Shown: positions 33,889-45,470 of the stretch, piece by piece | How positions within the stretch are numbered: position 1 is the first letter of the stretch | Layout of the letters: each line of letters starts with the position of its first letter | DNA from: Ceratotherium simum simum | Taxonomy: Eukaryota > Chordata > Mammalia > Perissodactyla > Rhinocerotidae | Length of the DNA: 64,000 bases | Direction: 5' to 3' | Assembly: GCF_000283155.1 (NCBI RefSeq) | Contig: NW_004454166.1 | Coordinates: 3,727,252-3,791,251, forward strand | Translations under genes and position numbers: made by a program | Notes under the pieces: model-generated | What the model was told of the DNA's origin: nothing | The model's database searches: none | Seen by the model: only the letters and a program-made list of their open reading frames with translations

Positions 33889-34318
33889 ACCAACAGACGG
33901 ACAGAGAGAACTGTATGGTGGTTACCAGGGGCAAGGGGGGTGAGGGGTGGGCACAAGGGGTGAAGGGAGGCATTTATATGGTGACTGACAAACAATAAAA
34001 TTTCACAATGTTATAAACTAACACATCAATAAAAAATAAATAAAGACCTAAAACACACTTTTGATGGGGAAGAGCCTTGATACACATATAATAAGAGAAA
34101 TTATCTCAAGAAATAAGACAGTAAAGCCAAAACAGTTCAAGGATGGATAATAAATCAAACCACACACATTTCCTGAGTTTCCACTCCATCCCGGCTCTGG
34201 GATTAGGGTTGAGGGCTTCAGTGTGAGGTGGCGTTTGTGCCTTGAAGAATGAATAAATAGCTAGTCCATTTGCAGGCTGATGGTATAATGATTCTAATGT
34301 GGTATTTTGTCTCCATAG

Positions 34319-34434
34319 GGCCAAGTACTTTTTAATAATTGGGACTCAATTTTTTCTGGCCACGGAGGTCAGTTCAATACACATGTTCCAATATACTCCT
34401 TTGATGGCCGAGACGTAATGACAGATCCTTCTTG
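34319..34434 (+). CDS. COL15A1: COL15A1 coding exon (endostatin-like domain, part 2)
   Basis: Thirty-eight codons plus two bases, starting GQVLFNNWDSIFSGHGGQF and containing YSFDGRDVMTDPS. It ends inside a tryptophan codon, phase 2. This is the middle of the endostatin fold; the FDGRDV and DPSW motifs are shared with COL18A1. The acceptor is CTCCATAG and the donor GTGAGT. The preceding 5.6-kb intron holds the L1 insertion. Confidence 0.98.
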
Positions 34435-34559
34435 GTGAGTAGGGGTGGAAGCCCTCCAAGCATATGGTATGATAGACAGTTTTAGGAGACATTCTAACAA
34501 TGGATTGCCTTTATCAGCTGCCCCTCCAGGATGCTGCCAGCATAAAGCCTCAATGAGGC

Positions 34560-34832
34560 AGCCGAGGGCCATGGAGAGAGCCCTGGCCTCAGAGCCAGGA
34601 GACCTGAGTCCAGTACCTTAATCTGGGACCTTGGGCAAGGCACTTCCACTCTCTGAGCCTCAGCTGCCTCACCTGTCAAATGGGCAAGATAATCATATCT
34701 ATACCATAGGATTGTTGTGAGTGTAAAATGATAAGCGGGAAAAGATCTAGCATGCAGTGGGCACTTAAGAAGTGTTGTGAGTGTAAAATGATAAGTGGGA
34801 GAACATTAGCATGCAGTAGGCACTTAATAAGT
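34560..34832 (+). repeat. MIR SINE with a 60-bp internal tandem duplication
   Basis: GACCTTGGGCAAGGCACTTC, then CTGAGCCTCAGCTGCCTCAC and AGGATTGTTGTGAGTGTAAA are MIR text. The 60 bases at 34713-34772 are repeated with a few changes at 34773-34832, so the 3' part of the MIR is present twice. Confidence 0.75.
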
Positions 34833-34924
34833 GATAAATAATGCTATTCTTGGTGATCCTTTATCCCTATGCTGTGAGCTGCACTCTAATTCTTTGAAAA
34901 CTACGTATGCTCCTGAGAATAGCA

Positions 34925-35440
34925 CAACTCAGCAAACCTTTCCTCAGTGTCTACTCTGTGCCAGACCTGGAGGGCACAGGAAAAAACCTACATGGCCCCT
35001 ACCCTTTCAAGGCGTACAGTCTACGGAGGAGGACAGACACAGACTAGCTACAATTCTAGACAGGGTATTGTAAAATGGAGAAACAGATAAGATGATAGGA
35101 GCACAGAGGAAATATTCATCCTCACTTGGGGGTGAGAATCAAGAAGGCTTTCTGTAAGAGGAGGCATTCAGTGGACCTTGAAGGATGAGAAGGAATCACT
35201 GGGCTGAAAATGAGAGAGAGGCCACTCCAGATGGAGGGACCTCATGAACAAAGGTTCAGATTCATGAAAGGAGGGAGTATGATTTGATAACAAGTACAAG
35301 TTGGATATGGTTGGAATATAGTGCGTTCAGCTAGGTGGAAAGAGCTGTCAGGATGGAGAGGTGGCGTGGGGTCAGGCCATGGAGGGTTCAGGAGTTTGAC
35401 TTGATTCGCTAGACTTATGCCAGTTTGGTCACTGAGATAT
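34925..35440 (-). mobile_element. L2 LINE fragment
   Basis: CAGTGTCTACTCTGTGCCAG, the GAGGAGGACAGACACAGAC stretch, AAGGCTTTCTGTAAGAGGAG and AAAGAGCTGTCAGGATGGAG follow the same order as the L2 at 24838. It reaches to within about 50 bases of the last COL15A1 coding exon. Confidence 0.7.
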
Positions 35441-35491
35441 GCCACAAAGAAGCGTCATTTCAAAAAGTAACATGACAAAATTCCTTTTTAG

Positions 35492-35705
35492 GCCCCAGAA
35501 GGTCGTTTGGCACGGCTCCAGCACCCATGGAGTGCGTCTTGTGGATAAGTACTGTGAAGCGTGGCGAACCGCGGACATGGCAGTCACGGGGCTGGCCTCC
35601 CCACTGAGCACGGGGAAGATTCTGGACCAGAAAGCATATAGCTGTGCTAATAGGCTAATTGTTCTGTGTATTGAAAACAGTTTCATGACAGACGCTAGGA
35701 AGTAG
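35492..35705 (+). CDS. COL15A1: COL15A1 last coding exon (endostatin-like domain, end)
   Basis: It completes the split tryptophan, then encodes 70 codons and a TAG stop at 35703. Visible motifs are WHGSSTHGVRLVDKYCEAW, the ASPLSTGKILDQKAYSC run and LIVLCIENSFMTDARK. Three cysteines (YCEAW, YSCANR, VLCIEN) join the one in the first endostatin exon to make the two expected disulfides. The last three exons give a 171-residue domain, close to the usual endostatin size. The acceptor is CCTTTTTAG. Confidence 0.98.
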
Positions 35706-36500
35706 TGACCTTCTGATGATTCTGAAAGAGTTTTCCAATTTTTCTGATGTGAAGAGTTGACACTGAAATCTAAAATGTTTAAATGTTGTAAATATTAGTT
35801 TTTTATTACACATTCGTCACAACAGCAACCAAAGAAAACATACCTCAATACACTCAAAACTGAAGGCATAAAGGACTCAGATCAAAGATAAAATCTGATC
35901 CATATATTGGTGCTAGATTCTGCAGGAAACCCCGGCAGTGTGAACACATCCAAGCATGGGTAAGAGCGATTTGGAAAGAAAGGCCTTGGCGTTCCGCCCA
36001 CTGCATCCTTCAGAAAGTAATTTCCTCCTTTTAACCAGTTGAGTGTAAGATGTCCTTCATGTTTTCATGCAAAGTCTCAGTTTAGAAATGTTACCCTTTT
36101 CTAAGTTATGTGCAGACCGACTGCTTTATTCTTTAATATACATCCATCATTTGCAACTGCCGTTCATACAGAGAAACAAAACTGCTCAAATGATCCTATT
36201 TGTATTTTCTGATATTACCATACTTTGATTTTTTTCCTAAAATATTATTGCCATCATGCTTTAGGAGTTTTATATTTTTATACAATCATATTTAGTACGG
36301 CATCTGTTTATATAACTTTGACTTGCTGGAAAAGTTTAAACTCCAAATTATCTGAAACTAGAAAAGAAATAGCACATAATTACCACCTTTCCCTTGGCGG
36401 CCCTTCCAGCCAACCCCCACCCCGGATTTTACGACTTCCATTTGGCAACTCTTGAATTATCGCTGCGATTAAACGAGCAGGTTCATGAGGATGAATTTTC
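35706..36500 (+). other. COL15A1: COL15A1 3' untranslated region (end inferred)
   Basis: AT-rich sequence directly after the stop codon, without recognisable interspersed repeats. It contains scattered TTTTAT, AAATGTT and TATTTTT stretches. The first polyadenylation-type hexamer I find is ATTAAA at 36468, so the transcript probably ends near 36485-36500. No strict AATAAA was seen between the stop and that point. A more distal site is possible. Confidence 0.6.
36468..36473 (+). promoter_or_regulatory. COL15A1: Candidate polyadenylation signal ATTAAA
   Basis: ATTAAA, the commonest variant of AATAAA, lies 763 bases after the COL15A1 stop codon. T-rich sequence that could serve as a downstream element appears from about 36530 (GATTCTTTTTCC), which is rather far. 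The call is based on position and hexamer only. Confidence 0.45.
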
Positions 36501-38734
36501 TAAGACACATATATCTTCAGGCTGTATACTTTGATTCTTTTTCCATGTAAGTGAACATAAAAACATCTTTTCCAGGCACTTTCTTCTGTTTGACTTTTTT
36601 CCCCTAGTTCCTTTATTCTCCACTGCTGATGTGGAAGTGGCCCTGGGGCAGGTTTGCTGACCCTGTCACTGCTACTTGTGTAGCCCTCAGGAGAAGATCA
36701 GAGAACAGGAAGATTTTCCCATCATGCTCGTCTGCTCCTGCCTGTGGTCCCCCACTTGGTGGGGGCAGCATGGGGTGGGCAGAAGAACCCAGTGTGGGAG
36801 ACAGGATGAACTCTGTCTCAATGCATGACTTTGGACAAGTCTGCCTTTTTCTCTCGAGGAGGTTGGGATAAAATAAGCATAATATCAGCTCCCAGTTACT
36901 AAACATCAGACTTTTTGTAAATCCTATTTACCTTTCCTCATACCCTGCAAGGTAGGTATTTTTATCTCCACTTTACAAATGAAAAAAAAAAAGTTGAGGC
37001 TCAAGGAGTCACTTGTTCCAGGTCACACAGCTGGGGAGAGGTGGGGCTGGTTTCAGACTCAGGGTCAGTGTCGCTCCAGTGCCCAGGATCTTTTCAAGGA
37101 ACCACTGCACAGGGCTGCCTATCTGCTCCCTCCCAGCTCCGAGTCTTGACTCTCTGGCTCTTGGCTTGACCCTGCAGGAGAAACAGAATCACCAGGCAAG
37201 GGGCATGCCGGGATATTTCCTCCCATTCAGCTGGCCTGGCCCAGAAACACGGCAAAGTGAATCCACCCTAATAATCCCCGAGTTAGGAAGGAAATTGAGG
37301 ACAAAAAAAAAGCAGACAGCCCGAACCTCCACTTAGGGGCTACCTCAATGGAACAGCGGTGAGAATCTTTCTAATGAGTCATGGAATGAAGACAGTGATA
37401 GGTTGGAACACCCCAGAGGTGGAGTGTTGAGAACCAGCCCACCCCCCTAGTGACTGGGGGGAGGGGTACCTGGCCTGGACAGGAACTGAGGAAAGGGAGC
37501 AGAAGGCTCCTGAGGTCATGAAGTGAAGAGGCCATCTGTTTTAGTCAGAGCCCACCTTGGCCCTGGGTCACAGAAGGGGCAGGGTGGGATGGGGGTTCAG
37601 GGAGAGCCAAAAGGAGGAGAGACTCCTTCGCTAAACCCAAGAAGGAGGGTTGAGGCTCATGCCCTGGCTTCTCGGTCCTCATTGTGTACTGGAGGAGGCC
37701 ATAACCAGCCGGCCCTCCCAGAAGAGGCCCTGAATCAACCCCAGCCCCATTCAGACTCTGAGAATGACGGTCAAAATCTTGGGCCTGGCATTCAAGACCC
37801 TTCACTGAACATCAGTTTTCCTGTCACTTGCCAAAAGTCACCAGCCTGGTGTCCTCATGGTTGCTTAAGCGAGCCACATAGGCCCCTCTGCCAGGCTGTT
37901 GTTCACGCCCTGCCCCATCTCGAGAAAGCCTTAACCACTCTAGGTCTAGCCTGGTCCTCTTGCCGATAGCCAATGCAGACGCTGCTTCATCTGTGACATC
38001 CTCCATTCCCCTGAACCTGCCTACCTTTTGTCATGATTCCTCCTCTAAACACCTGGTGTGTTTAACACTTGGATCTTGTCACACAGTTGGAACACAATGG
38101 CTGAGAAGTCTCCAAGCCTTCACTCTACTCCTATGTCTGGAAGTCCTGAATGTACCTTAAGGCTGAGAAGCAGACTAATGCTCTCAGGGAGTGTTAATAA
38201 GAGAGGGAAGATATTCTACAAGTAGTTAATCTTTACAGTGTTAGAGGTCTTTGGATACTTGCTCTGAGTCCATATTAAAGACCCTCAAGGTCTGAAGCCT
38301 GTAGCAGCCAAGGTCCCCTGTCCAGAAGCAGAACCAGAAGGACAGAAGTGGCTGTCCCGTATCAACCCATATTAAGTGGCCAAGCCCCGTGAGGAAGCAG
38401 ACTTTGAAAGGCACAAAGGAGCAAAGGGATTGAGAAGGTATGGGAAGTGGGGGAGACAGAGCATGAAGGAGAAGGTCCAGGGGAATGCTTTCTGCCAACC
38501 TGGACGTGGCCAGATGCTGATGCCTGAAGAAGAACTGAGAAAACAAGGAGAATGGATCACAAGAGCCACCCTCAGATTCCCTGCCCACTCTGGACTTTAT
38601 ATGGCTTGTACTGTGTTGCTTGGACCTGGAGGCGGTACAAGTAGGAGACAGCATGGAATTCAGGGAACTGTCAGCAATCCAGTACAGTTAAATATTAGTC
38701 AATAAAGGAAACACAAGTCAAATTCATAAGCTGA
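36500..38734. other. Intergenic sequence downstream of COL15A1
   Basis: Apart from the reverse MIR at 36895, no gene or named element was recognised. No ORF here carries a family motif. Confidence 0.6.
36895..37090 (-). repeat. MIR SINE, reverse
   Basis: CCACTTTACAAATGAAAAAA and CCAGGTCACACAGCTGGGGA are the reverse MIR core. It lies just downstream of the COL15A1 3'UTR. Confidence 0.7.
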
Positions 38735-39090
38735 AAAAAAAAGGAATGTATTGTCTCATGAAACCAGGAAGGACAGGGAATGCAAGAGGCTCAAGCAACA
38801 TAGTCACTTAGTTTGTTTCTTTCTCTCTCTCTCTCCTTCTGTGTGTGTGTGTGTTTTGTGAGTGTCTGTCTGTCTTGCTTCTGCTTTTCTCTGTATACGA
38901 CTTCCTTCCCTCCAATGGAGGAGTTGTTTGCAGACAGCTCCAGGCTTATATTATTCCACCACCCCAGAGAGTGCCCACAGAGGAAAGGGAAGACTTTCTC
39001 TCCCCTCTGGGATTATATTAATTCCTGGAAAGGACTCTGATTGGTCCCACTTGTGTTGTGTGCCCATGACTGTGATTGGCAGCCCCACCC
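38735..39090. repeat. Unassigned medium-reiteration repeat, copy C
   Basis: GACAGCTCCAGGCTTATATT, GGACTCTGATTGGTCCCACT and GACTGTGATTGGCAGCCCCA parallel the later half of copies A and D. It contains a CT/GT microsatellite at 38819-38856. Confidence 0.45.
38819..38856. repeat. CT/GT microsatellite
   Basis: A TCTCTCTCTC run followed by a GTGTGTGTGTGT run, inside repeat copy C. Confidence 0.9.
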
Positions 39091-39199
39091 AAGATGAGTT
39101 GTACAGAAGGAACAATGCCTTCACCCAAAATGCTAGGTTTGCAATGACCAGAAAATGGGGGCTCAGGAGGTTCAGAACACCAAAAAAAAAAAAAGAATC

Positions 39200-39500
39200 C
39201 ACCACACACAGCAGCAGGGAAGGCTGAGTGTGGAGGATGTGGTGGTGCATGACAGACAGAAGTGAGATCACACCAACCTTGAATTCTAGGATAAGGCATT
39301 TGGACTTTATCCTGCAACTGGTGGGGCACCTTGGGAAGATTTTAAAAGATGAGAGAGGGGATCAGCTCTGTGTTTGAGAAAGACCAAGCAGGTCTTTTGT
39401 TTATTCATTCGTCCATTCAGAAACATTTCTTGAATAATGCCTTTGTACCCAGGACCATGTTTGGATTTGGAGATACAGAGATAAATGATGCTCCCACTTT
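39200..39500 (-). mobile_element. L2 LINE fragments
   Basis: ATAAGGCATTTGGACTTTAT, and GGGAAGATTTTAAAAGATGA further on, look like internal L2. TTTATTCATTCGTCCATTCA at 39400 looks like the start of a second, reverse-oriented L2 3' end. Confidence 0.55.
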
Positions 39501-39754
39501 TCGAATCCACCAAGCCCATTCTAATGCCATGGACCATTTCAAATCTCTTATATATCTCCTCCTCCCCCAACTCCTCGGAGACCTTACCAGTTGAGGCAAG
39601 TATATGTGTATAATCCCTGCCTACTTAGCTGCTGAAGTACCTGTCTGGTTATTCCTTGAGCTCCTGGTTCACCAAGACACCACTGAGACTCCTCAAAGCT
39701 CTTTGATCAGCACTGGCTGATCTCCCCGTTTGCCTTCCACCTTGAACTCCAACT

Positions 39755-40020
39755 TACAGGGCAGTCGAGTGTAGACAGGTCTTTGTCTGGGTTTGAATTT
39801 TGGCTCTACCACCTACTAGCCGTGTAATCATAGGCAAGTTACTGAAAGTCTCCAAGTTACCAAAAATTACCCCCTGCATTGAACTCTTCCCTGCAGCTCA
39901 GTTTCTCTGCCTGTAAAATAGATAGTAATGGAAACTACTCTCCACTGAGTCGATTGTTTCAAAGTACTGGGAATGGGGTTCTGACCCTGAGTAAGCATCC
40001 AGTAAGTGCTCACTATCCTT
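39755..40020 (+). repeat. MIR SINE
   Basis: GGTTTGAATTTTGGCTCTAC, the CACCTACTAGCCGTGTAATC run, CTCAGTTTCTCTGCCTGTAA and AGTAAGCATCCAGTAAGTGC cover most of a MIR. Confidence 0.75.
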
Positions 40021-40919
40021 GGCCTGCCCAGATGTCTCTTGGGAGGAGCTGAGTGTCCTTCCTCTAGCCTTGCTGGATGGTGTCTTCCAATCTTCTTTGT
40101 TTCTCTGCCTGTCTCTAAGCCAGGGCTCTGGCTCAATCTATACACACTGGTGCAGCTATACCTGTTGTTGGTAAATATCCACTGTCCCAAGCCCCTGGGT
40201 ACCCTGGCTGCCCTGCCCCTCTGCTCATCCTCCCCATAATCCAACAACTAAAATGTGAGCATCTGGCCCAGTAGGGGCTCCAGGATTCAACTCTGGCAGT
40301 GGGGCTGGATTCTTTCTGATTGACAGGAGCACATGCCACAATAACTGTGACATAGTCTGATTATCCCCCTGCCTAAGCCTGCCCAGAGTTCCAAACAGGA
40401 TCCAAAGTGCCCTGTTATCTGATATGTTCATAGAGGAGATTGCCAGTCCTACCTCTCCTTCCAGACCTGTTCTTTTTCCTCTGGTCCTTCTCTCAGTGAA
40501 TGGCACCACCAGCCAGCCAGTAGCCTAGGAGTCATTTATTTATTCATTCATTCAACAAATATTGACTGAGTGCTTCTTTAGTAATAGTAACAACAATAAC
40601 AACAATAATAAAAAAAAACATAAGTGATAGGAAGTTCAGCAAAGTCTGGATATTTCCATGATGGCTACTTCTATTCTTCTAAATGTCAAGATACTTTGAA
40701 ACTATCTTGAGGCACTCTTGCTTTGCTGCACGTGCTGTTCCTTTGAGACAAAGTGGTGCTGGCTCCTCTCTTACCTTCTGTAGAACTGCTGCTCACAGCT
40801 CCATGCTGATCCCCTGGCCTCCAGCTTCTCTCCAGTTCATTATCCGCACCAGGAGAGAGAACTTTCTAGAAAGCCTGCCACACTCTGTCAGTGTTTTGAT
40901 TTGGGTTTTCCTTAGATGA

Positions 40920-41160
40920 GGAGACATTTGCAAGTAGTTTATGTGGGAGGTGATCCCAGGACAAATCAACAGGGGAGTGGGGAAGTGAGACAGAGGAGGG
41001 AAGGCAGGCTTTAAAGGGGGCATCTGGTCACCACTGTTGTGGGTGACCAGATGATACTCTCCTCTTAGGGATTCTGGGAGCCAGTGTGGAGCAAGCACCT
41101 CAGAGTTTCCCATCTAAGGGACAAGGGAGCTGTGGTATTTATATACCAGCTCCCATCGGT
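40920..41160. repeat. Unassigned old repeat, first of two related copies
   Basis: GGGAGGTGATCCCAGGACAA, GGAGTGGGGAAGTGAGACAG and ATTTATATACCAGCTCCCAT. The GGTGATCCCAGGA and GTGAGACAG phrases recur at 43915-43970, so both are likely members of one interspersed family I cannot name. Confidence 0.4.
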
Positions 41161-41759
41161 CACTGAAAGGTGGGAGTGCATTAAATTCCAGCACTTCTGA
41201 TGTGCCAGGCCCAGGCAGAATGGGCTCAGGCCGCCGGAAAAAGCTGTCAGGCAAAGAGATGCAGACGCTGGTAATGGGAAGTGGAAGGTCTAGGGGCCGG
41301 CACCGCAGAACCTGCTGTATCAGGCTCAGTCTAATGGGAAGCACGCAGGCGTTACTTCAAGATAACAATCTGAGCTTACAATCACTTCCCAAATCTTATT
41401 GAAATGATAAAAACAATAAAAATGAGAGAAAAACAAAGAAAACCCTGAAACACCACTATGGAAAAAGAAGAACAACAACTGGGCAGAAACCTCGAGAACT
41501 TTCTGGAAGATACGAACCTGATATGACTGGATATCTGACAACCACAGCAAAGGCAGGGCCTGCCTGTGAATCTGTCCTGATGCTGATGCCCATGTGTCCG
41601 TGCCAGCAGGGGCTGGAGGCAGAGACAGGCTGGCAGCAGCGAGGAGAGCGCACAGTGACGTGTGCAACTGCTGACAGTACTCAGAAGAGCTATCAATCCC
41701 TTTCAATACAGATTTTCGTGTTTATAAATATCAATAAATAACAATAAGCACCAGTTAGT

Positions 41760-42910
41760 CATCTGAGGAGATTCAGCAGCCTCAAAATGAGAACCAGCAG
41801 ATCGATCAGAGCCAATTAAAAAGAATTATTACAGAAATCAGGAGCTAACTTTTAGAAAATTTGAATTTGTATTTCAGTGAAATGTCAGAGGGCAACAAAA
41901 GCATGAAATGGAGCACAAGAAACAGTGCTTGAAAATAAAATACATGATTGTATGTGCCCCCAAATAAAACAGAACTGCAGTGTATATACTATTGAAAACC
42001 GATTTAGTGAGTTATCAGATAAACTCACAAGAATTAATATAATCCTCTCAGAACACAGGCAAAAAGATAAATTTGTAAGATAAAAAATGAGAGAGAGGGA
42101 GATAAAGATAGTGTTCCAGTATTTATATAACAGGAGTCATAGAATAAGAAAGAAGAAGGGATAGAAGTGAAGCATCAATTCACAAAATAATGACAGAAAA
42201 TTTCCTGAGCTGAAAAGAGTTTTATCTGTGGATTGAAGTGGTTCACTAAGTCCTGGGCAGAATTGTTGCAAAAAATCCACCCAAGGACATAGCTGGTAAA
42301 ATTTCTGAATTTCTAAAGGATAATGTAAAAATCCTATAAACCTTCATACATAAAAAGATTCAGACTGGTGTTGGAATTCTCATTTGCAATGTTAAAAATT
42401 AGAAGACAAGGGACCAATATGTAAATAATCCTGTGGATTAAGAATTATGATATTAAAATTTTGTAGCCAGACAAACTGAGAACAAAAGAGAGATATTTTC
42501 AGAAATGTCAAGGCTCAAAGTACTCTTTCTGTGAAACAAACTTTGTGGAACAATTATAACCAAATGAAAATTCACAGGGGCCTGGTCTAGTGGCGTAGCA
42601 GTTAAATTCGTGCGCTTTGCTTCTGTGGCCCGGGATTCACAGGTGCGGATCCCAGATGCGGACCTATGCACCACTTATCAAGCCATGCTGTGGCGGTGTC
42701 CCATATAAAGTAGAGGAAGATGGGCACAGATGTTAGCCCAGGGCCAATCTTCCTTAGCAAAAAAGAGGAGAATTGGCAACAAATGTTACTTCAGGGCTAA
42801 TCTTCCTCAAAAAAAAAAAAGAAAGAAAGAAAGAAAGAAAATTCACAGAGAATTAAGATCTCACAAAGTAGAAAGCATTGTAATATACTAGAAATCTATT
42901 GAGAAACAAA
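41760..42910 (+). mobile_element. HAL1-like LINE fragment interrupted by an ERE
   Basis: Phrases such as AATGACAGAAAATTTCCTGA, the GCTGGTAAAATTTCTGAATT run and TTTTGTAGCCAGACAAACTG match what I know of HAL1 and old L1 ORF1-type sequence. It is strongly decayed. The ERE at 42578-42836 interrupts it, and it resumes after the duplication. The left edge is uncertain. Confidence 0.6.
42578..42836 (+). repeat. ERE-type SINE inside a HAL1-like fragment
   Basis: The body starts GGGCCTGGTCTAGTGGCG and contains CCATGCTGTGGCGGTGTCCC, with a poly-A/GAAA tail. The 12-bp duplication GAAAATTCACAG at 42566-42577 and 42837-42848 marks a clean insertion. The GAAA repeats of the tail merge with the right-hand copy. 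Confidence 0.9.
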
Positions 42911-43889
42911 GTCAGGATAATTTATAGTTATGTCTAATCAGTGTTTCCCAATGTTCGGTATGTATACTGTACACAGATTGAGGCGATTTTTTCTAATAGT
43001 TATATGCTTATTTTCCTATGTGTTAGAAAAATATAGGTAACACCAAATCCATAATTTCACATTTATTTTCATTCAATGTGAAGCTTAAGTGGGTATTTAA
43101 GTTTTAAAAAGTGTTTTGGTTTAAAGAAAAATATGAGAGAATGAGTTTTGGGAAGTGTTGGGCTAAATAATTATTGAGAAAGTGGTTGTAAAATATGCCG
43201 CTGACTTTACCAACTCGTGTTGATGAAATAGGTTCACATTTCTTTTAAAGCCGAAATTACAAGTCTGATCTCCTAGGCGTGAAATTAGCACAAAGTCCAG
43301 TCCTTTTCTTCCTCAAATATGCTTCAATGTTTCTACCTTCACATATTCCTTGGTTGCTTATATTTGCCCAGGAATCAGTTCTACTCATTGTAGATCTGTG
43401 GGTACCTGCTGGGAAAGGAGAACTCAGGGATGTCCCTCAGCCAGACTCACCTCCCAGGTGTCAGTGTTCCACTGGGAGTTAGTGGAGAGCTGGTGTTGCT
43501 GAGAGCTGTGCTGGAGTCATGGCGGTCTTGAAGAGATGGGCTCTGACATGAGCACCCTCTTCTGGTAGTCCTGTCACCCGAAACACCCCAGCTGTCACCA
43601 ATACAGGTCTCTGTCGATCCGTGCCACGGCACTTTCTCAGACCTCGAGTAAGGATGCTTCTTCCTTAGTGTTCTCCTTATTTAAGGGGCCCGCAGCAAAC
43701 CTGCCTGGTCTCTGGTGTCACAGCTCTTAAACAGTATAGCGTTGCCTGTTCCTCTACATACTGCAGATTTTTTCAAGGCATCCCAAAGCAGGAGGGAGGC
43801 TGACTTAGAAGTTCTGCCATTAATCCTACTTGTGTCCACATCAAATGATTCCTAGACTGTGGTGATGAGTGTTTTGGTGTCCCCAAAGG

Positions 43890-44130
43890 CAGAGCCTGAG
43901 ACAAGACTTGGTGCAGGTGATCCCAGGAAGCAGGACTGAGGGAACAGGGGGAGTGAGACAGAGAAGGGGGAAAGTCCATCTATAGATGCATTATTGAGGT
44001 CACTACTGTCAGCAATGGGAGTTTAATTCCACCAGGACCTCTGAGAAGCATGCAGAATATCTCCCTAAAATGTCCACCTGCCGGACAGGAGGGTGGAGCA
44101 TTTGTCCATTGACTGCCATTCTGTATCGGT
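43890..44130. repeat. Unassigned old repeat, second of two related copies
   Basis: GTGCAGGTGATCCCAGGAAG, CAGGGGGAGTGAGACAGAGA and a GAGGTCACTACTGTCAGCAA segment parallel 40920-41040 in the same order and strand. Confidence 0.4.
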
Positions 44131-45204
44131 TGAGGGTTGCCCACAGGGTATTAACTCCCCTGCACTTCTGAGCTGGGCTTGCAAGCCAGCCCAGCAAGCT
44201 TCCTGGTGTTGGGAGAAGGTCCTAGCATAGAATGGAGAAAGACAAGTGGCGTGAGTCTGCAGGTGGACACCAGCAGCAGGAGGTGAGTGGGAACTGCCTA
44301 CCTCAGCTGTGGCTGAAATCAGAGATGAGCTGGAGGGTGCTGAGGTGCAGACACAGAGGCATCTCCTGCAGCTCCCCTCACAGCCCAGCCTCACCCCCTC
44401 CTTAGAGGCGGGTTCAAATCAGGGCCCGCCCTCCTCATTGTTCTGTACTGCTTTTTGGCTTCGGTCACGGCAACAACAGTATACACGACATGTTTTAACG
44501 TCTTTAATCCTCTATCGGCAGGAGAAAAAAATTAATGAAGATAAAAAGCAAAAATGAATGAATCAAAGTTTATGAAACACAGTAAAATTGATAAATAAAA
44601 CAAAGAGCTGTTATTTGAAAACGAACAAAAATAAGCAAACCTCTGGAAAAGAAAGAAAAACATATGTACAAAACTATAATGAAAAAGGCCGTAAACCACT
44701 GACACAGAAATCATTTTAAAATTAAAAGATTCTATACACAATTTACTTGTATGAATTTTAAAATATAGATACAATGGATAATGTGTTGTGAAAATGTAAT
44801 GATCAAAACTCGTGCAAAAATAAATAGAAAATCTGAATAGTCTAGCCACAAATGAAATTTAAAAGATTATTAAAAAACCTGCTCACCTCCCCAAATTCTG
44901 CATGCTTAGATAGTTTTATGAGTGGAATAGGAGCAATTCCTCAAAGAAACGGGGTTGCTAGAGAAGAAAAAAAAAAAAGGTAAATTGGCAAGTGAAAGTA
45001 AAGCACATCCATGACATTCCACCTTGGGGTGTTAGACTCTCTCTCTTTCTCCTATATATACAATTCCAGGAATGCTTGGAACTCACGTACAATAAAAATG
45101 CACTCATCCCCTGAAGAATTGACAACTGAAGTGACACCCAGCTGTCACATCCAGCTGCTGCAGGCGGAGGGTCTCTGGAGGTTGTACATTCCATTCCACC
45201 TGGT

Positions 45205-45470
45205 CCTGATGTTGGTCAGTCAGTTGCTAATTATTGAGCACATAGGGGTACAGAAGAAGAGTAACTGCCCTCAAGGATCTTATATTCCAGTGGGAGGGGA
45301 GATAGATAATAAACATGCAAACAAATAAATAGATAAGATGAATTCAGGTACTAAAAATTGCAAAAAGAAAAAGACAAAATAAGGTAATGGGATGTGATTA
45401 GGGGAGGGAGATGCTGAGATGCTCTTCTGAAGAGATGACATTTGAGTTGAGGTGTTTGTAACTGGTGTAT
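45205..45470 (-). mobile_element. L2 LINE fragment
   Basis: TTATTGAGCACATAGGGGTA, CTCAAGGATCTTATATTCCA, and then AGAGATGACATTTGAGTTGA follow reverse-complement L2 order. It is diverged. Confidence 0.6.

Larger units (their letters stand above)
29477..34037 (+). mobile_element. L1 retrotransposon, sense in COL15A1 intron
   Basis: A 4.6-kb L1 insertion lies in the intron between the first two endostatin exons. A 14-bp target-site duplication, AAATAAAGACCTAA, flanks it at 29463-29476 and 34038-34051. ORF2 parts are recognisable in order: endonuclease (ITLNVNGLNSPIKRHRV from about 29757; SSMHGTFSRIDHMLGNK and SDHNAMKLEINYKK around 30300-30440), reverse transcriptase ([10 protein letters not shown] near 32136), and the C-terminal zinc-knuckle region ([14 protein letters not shown] near 33465). 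ORF2 is broken by frameshifts and stops after about 29974, 30889 and 32606, and by the nested ERE. No ORF1 is visible. It appears inactive. Confidence 0.93.
433..36500 (+). other. COL15A1: COL15A1 gene, 3' half (21 coding exons plus 3'UTR)
   Basis: This span is the 3' half of the collagen XV alpha-1 gene, a multiplexin collagen/proteoglycan of basement-membrane zones. Twenty-one exons with AG/GT boundaries join into one reading frame of 582 codons plus stop. The order is Gly-X-Y blocks with interruptions, the NC1 trimerisation domain, a hinge, and the endostatin-like domain. The order and wording of the peptide match what I know of human collagen XV throughout, including the C-terminal ENSFMTDARK. 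It is separated from its paralogue COL18A1 by the DIRADFQC sequence, where COL18A1 has a longer insert, and by the NC1 sequence. Most introns are phase 0. Those after 14555, 16952 and 18704 are phase 1, and the one after 34434 is phase 2. The gene start and roughly half the exons lie upstream of the window. The right edge is approximate because the polyadenylation site is inferred. Confidence 0.96.
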
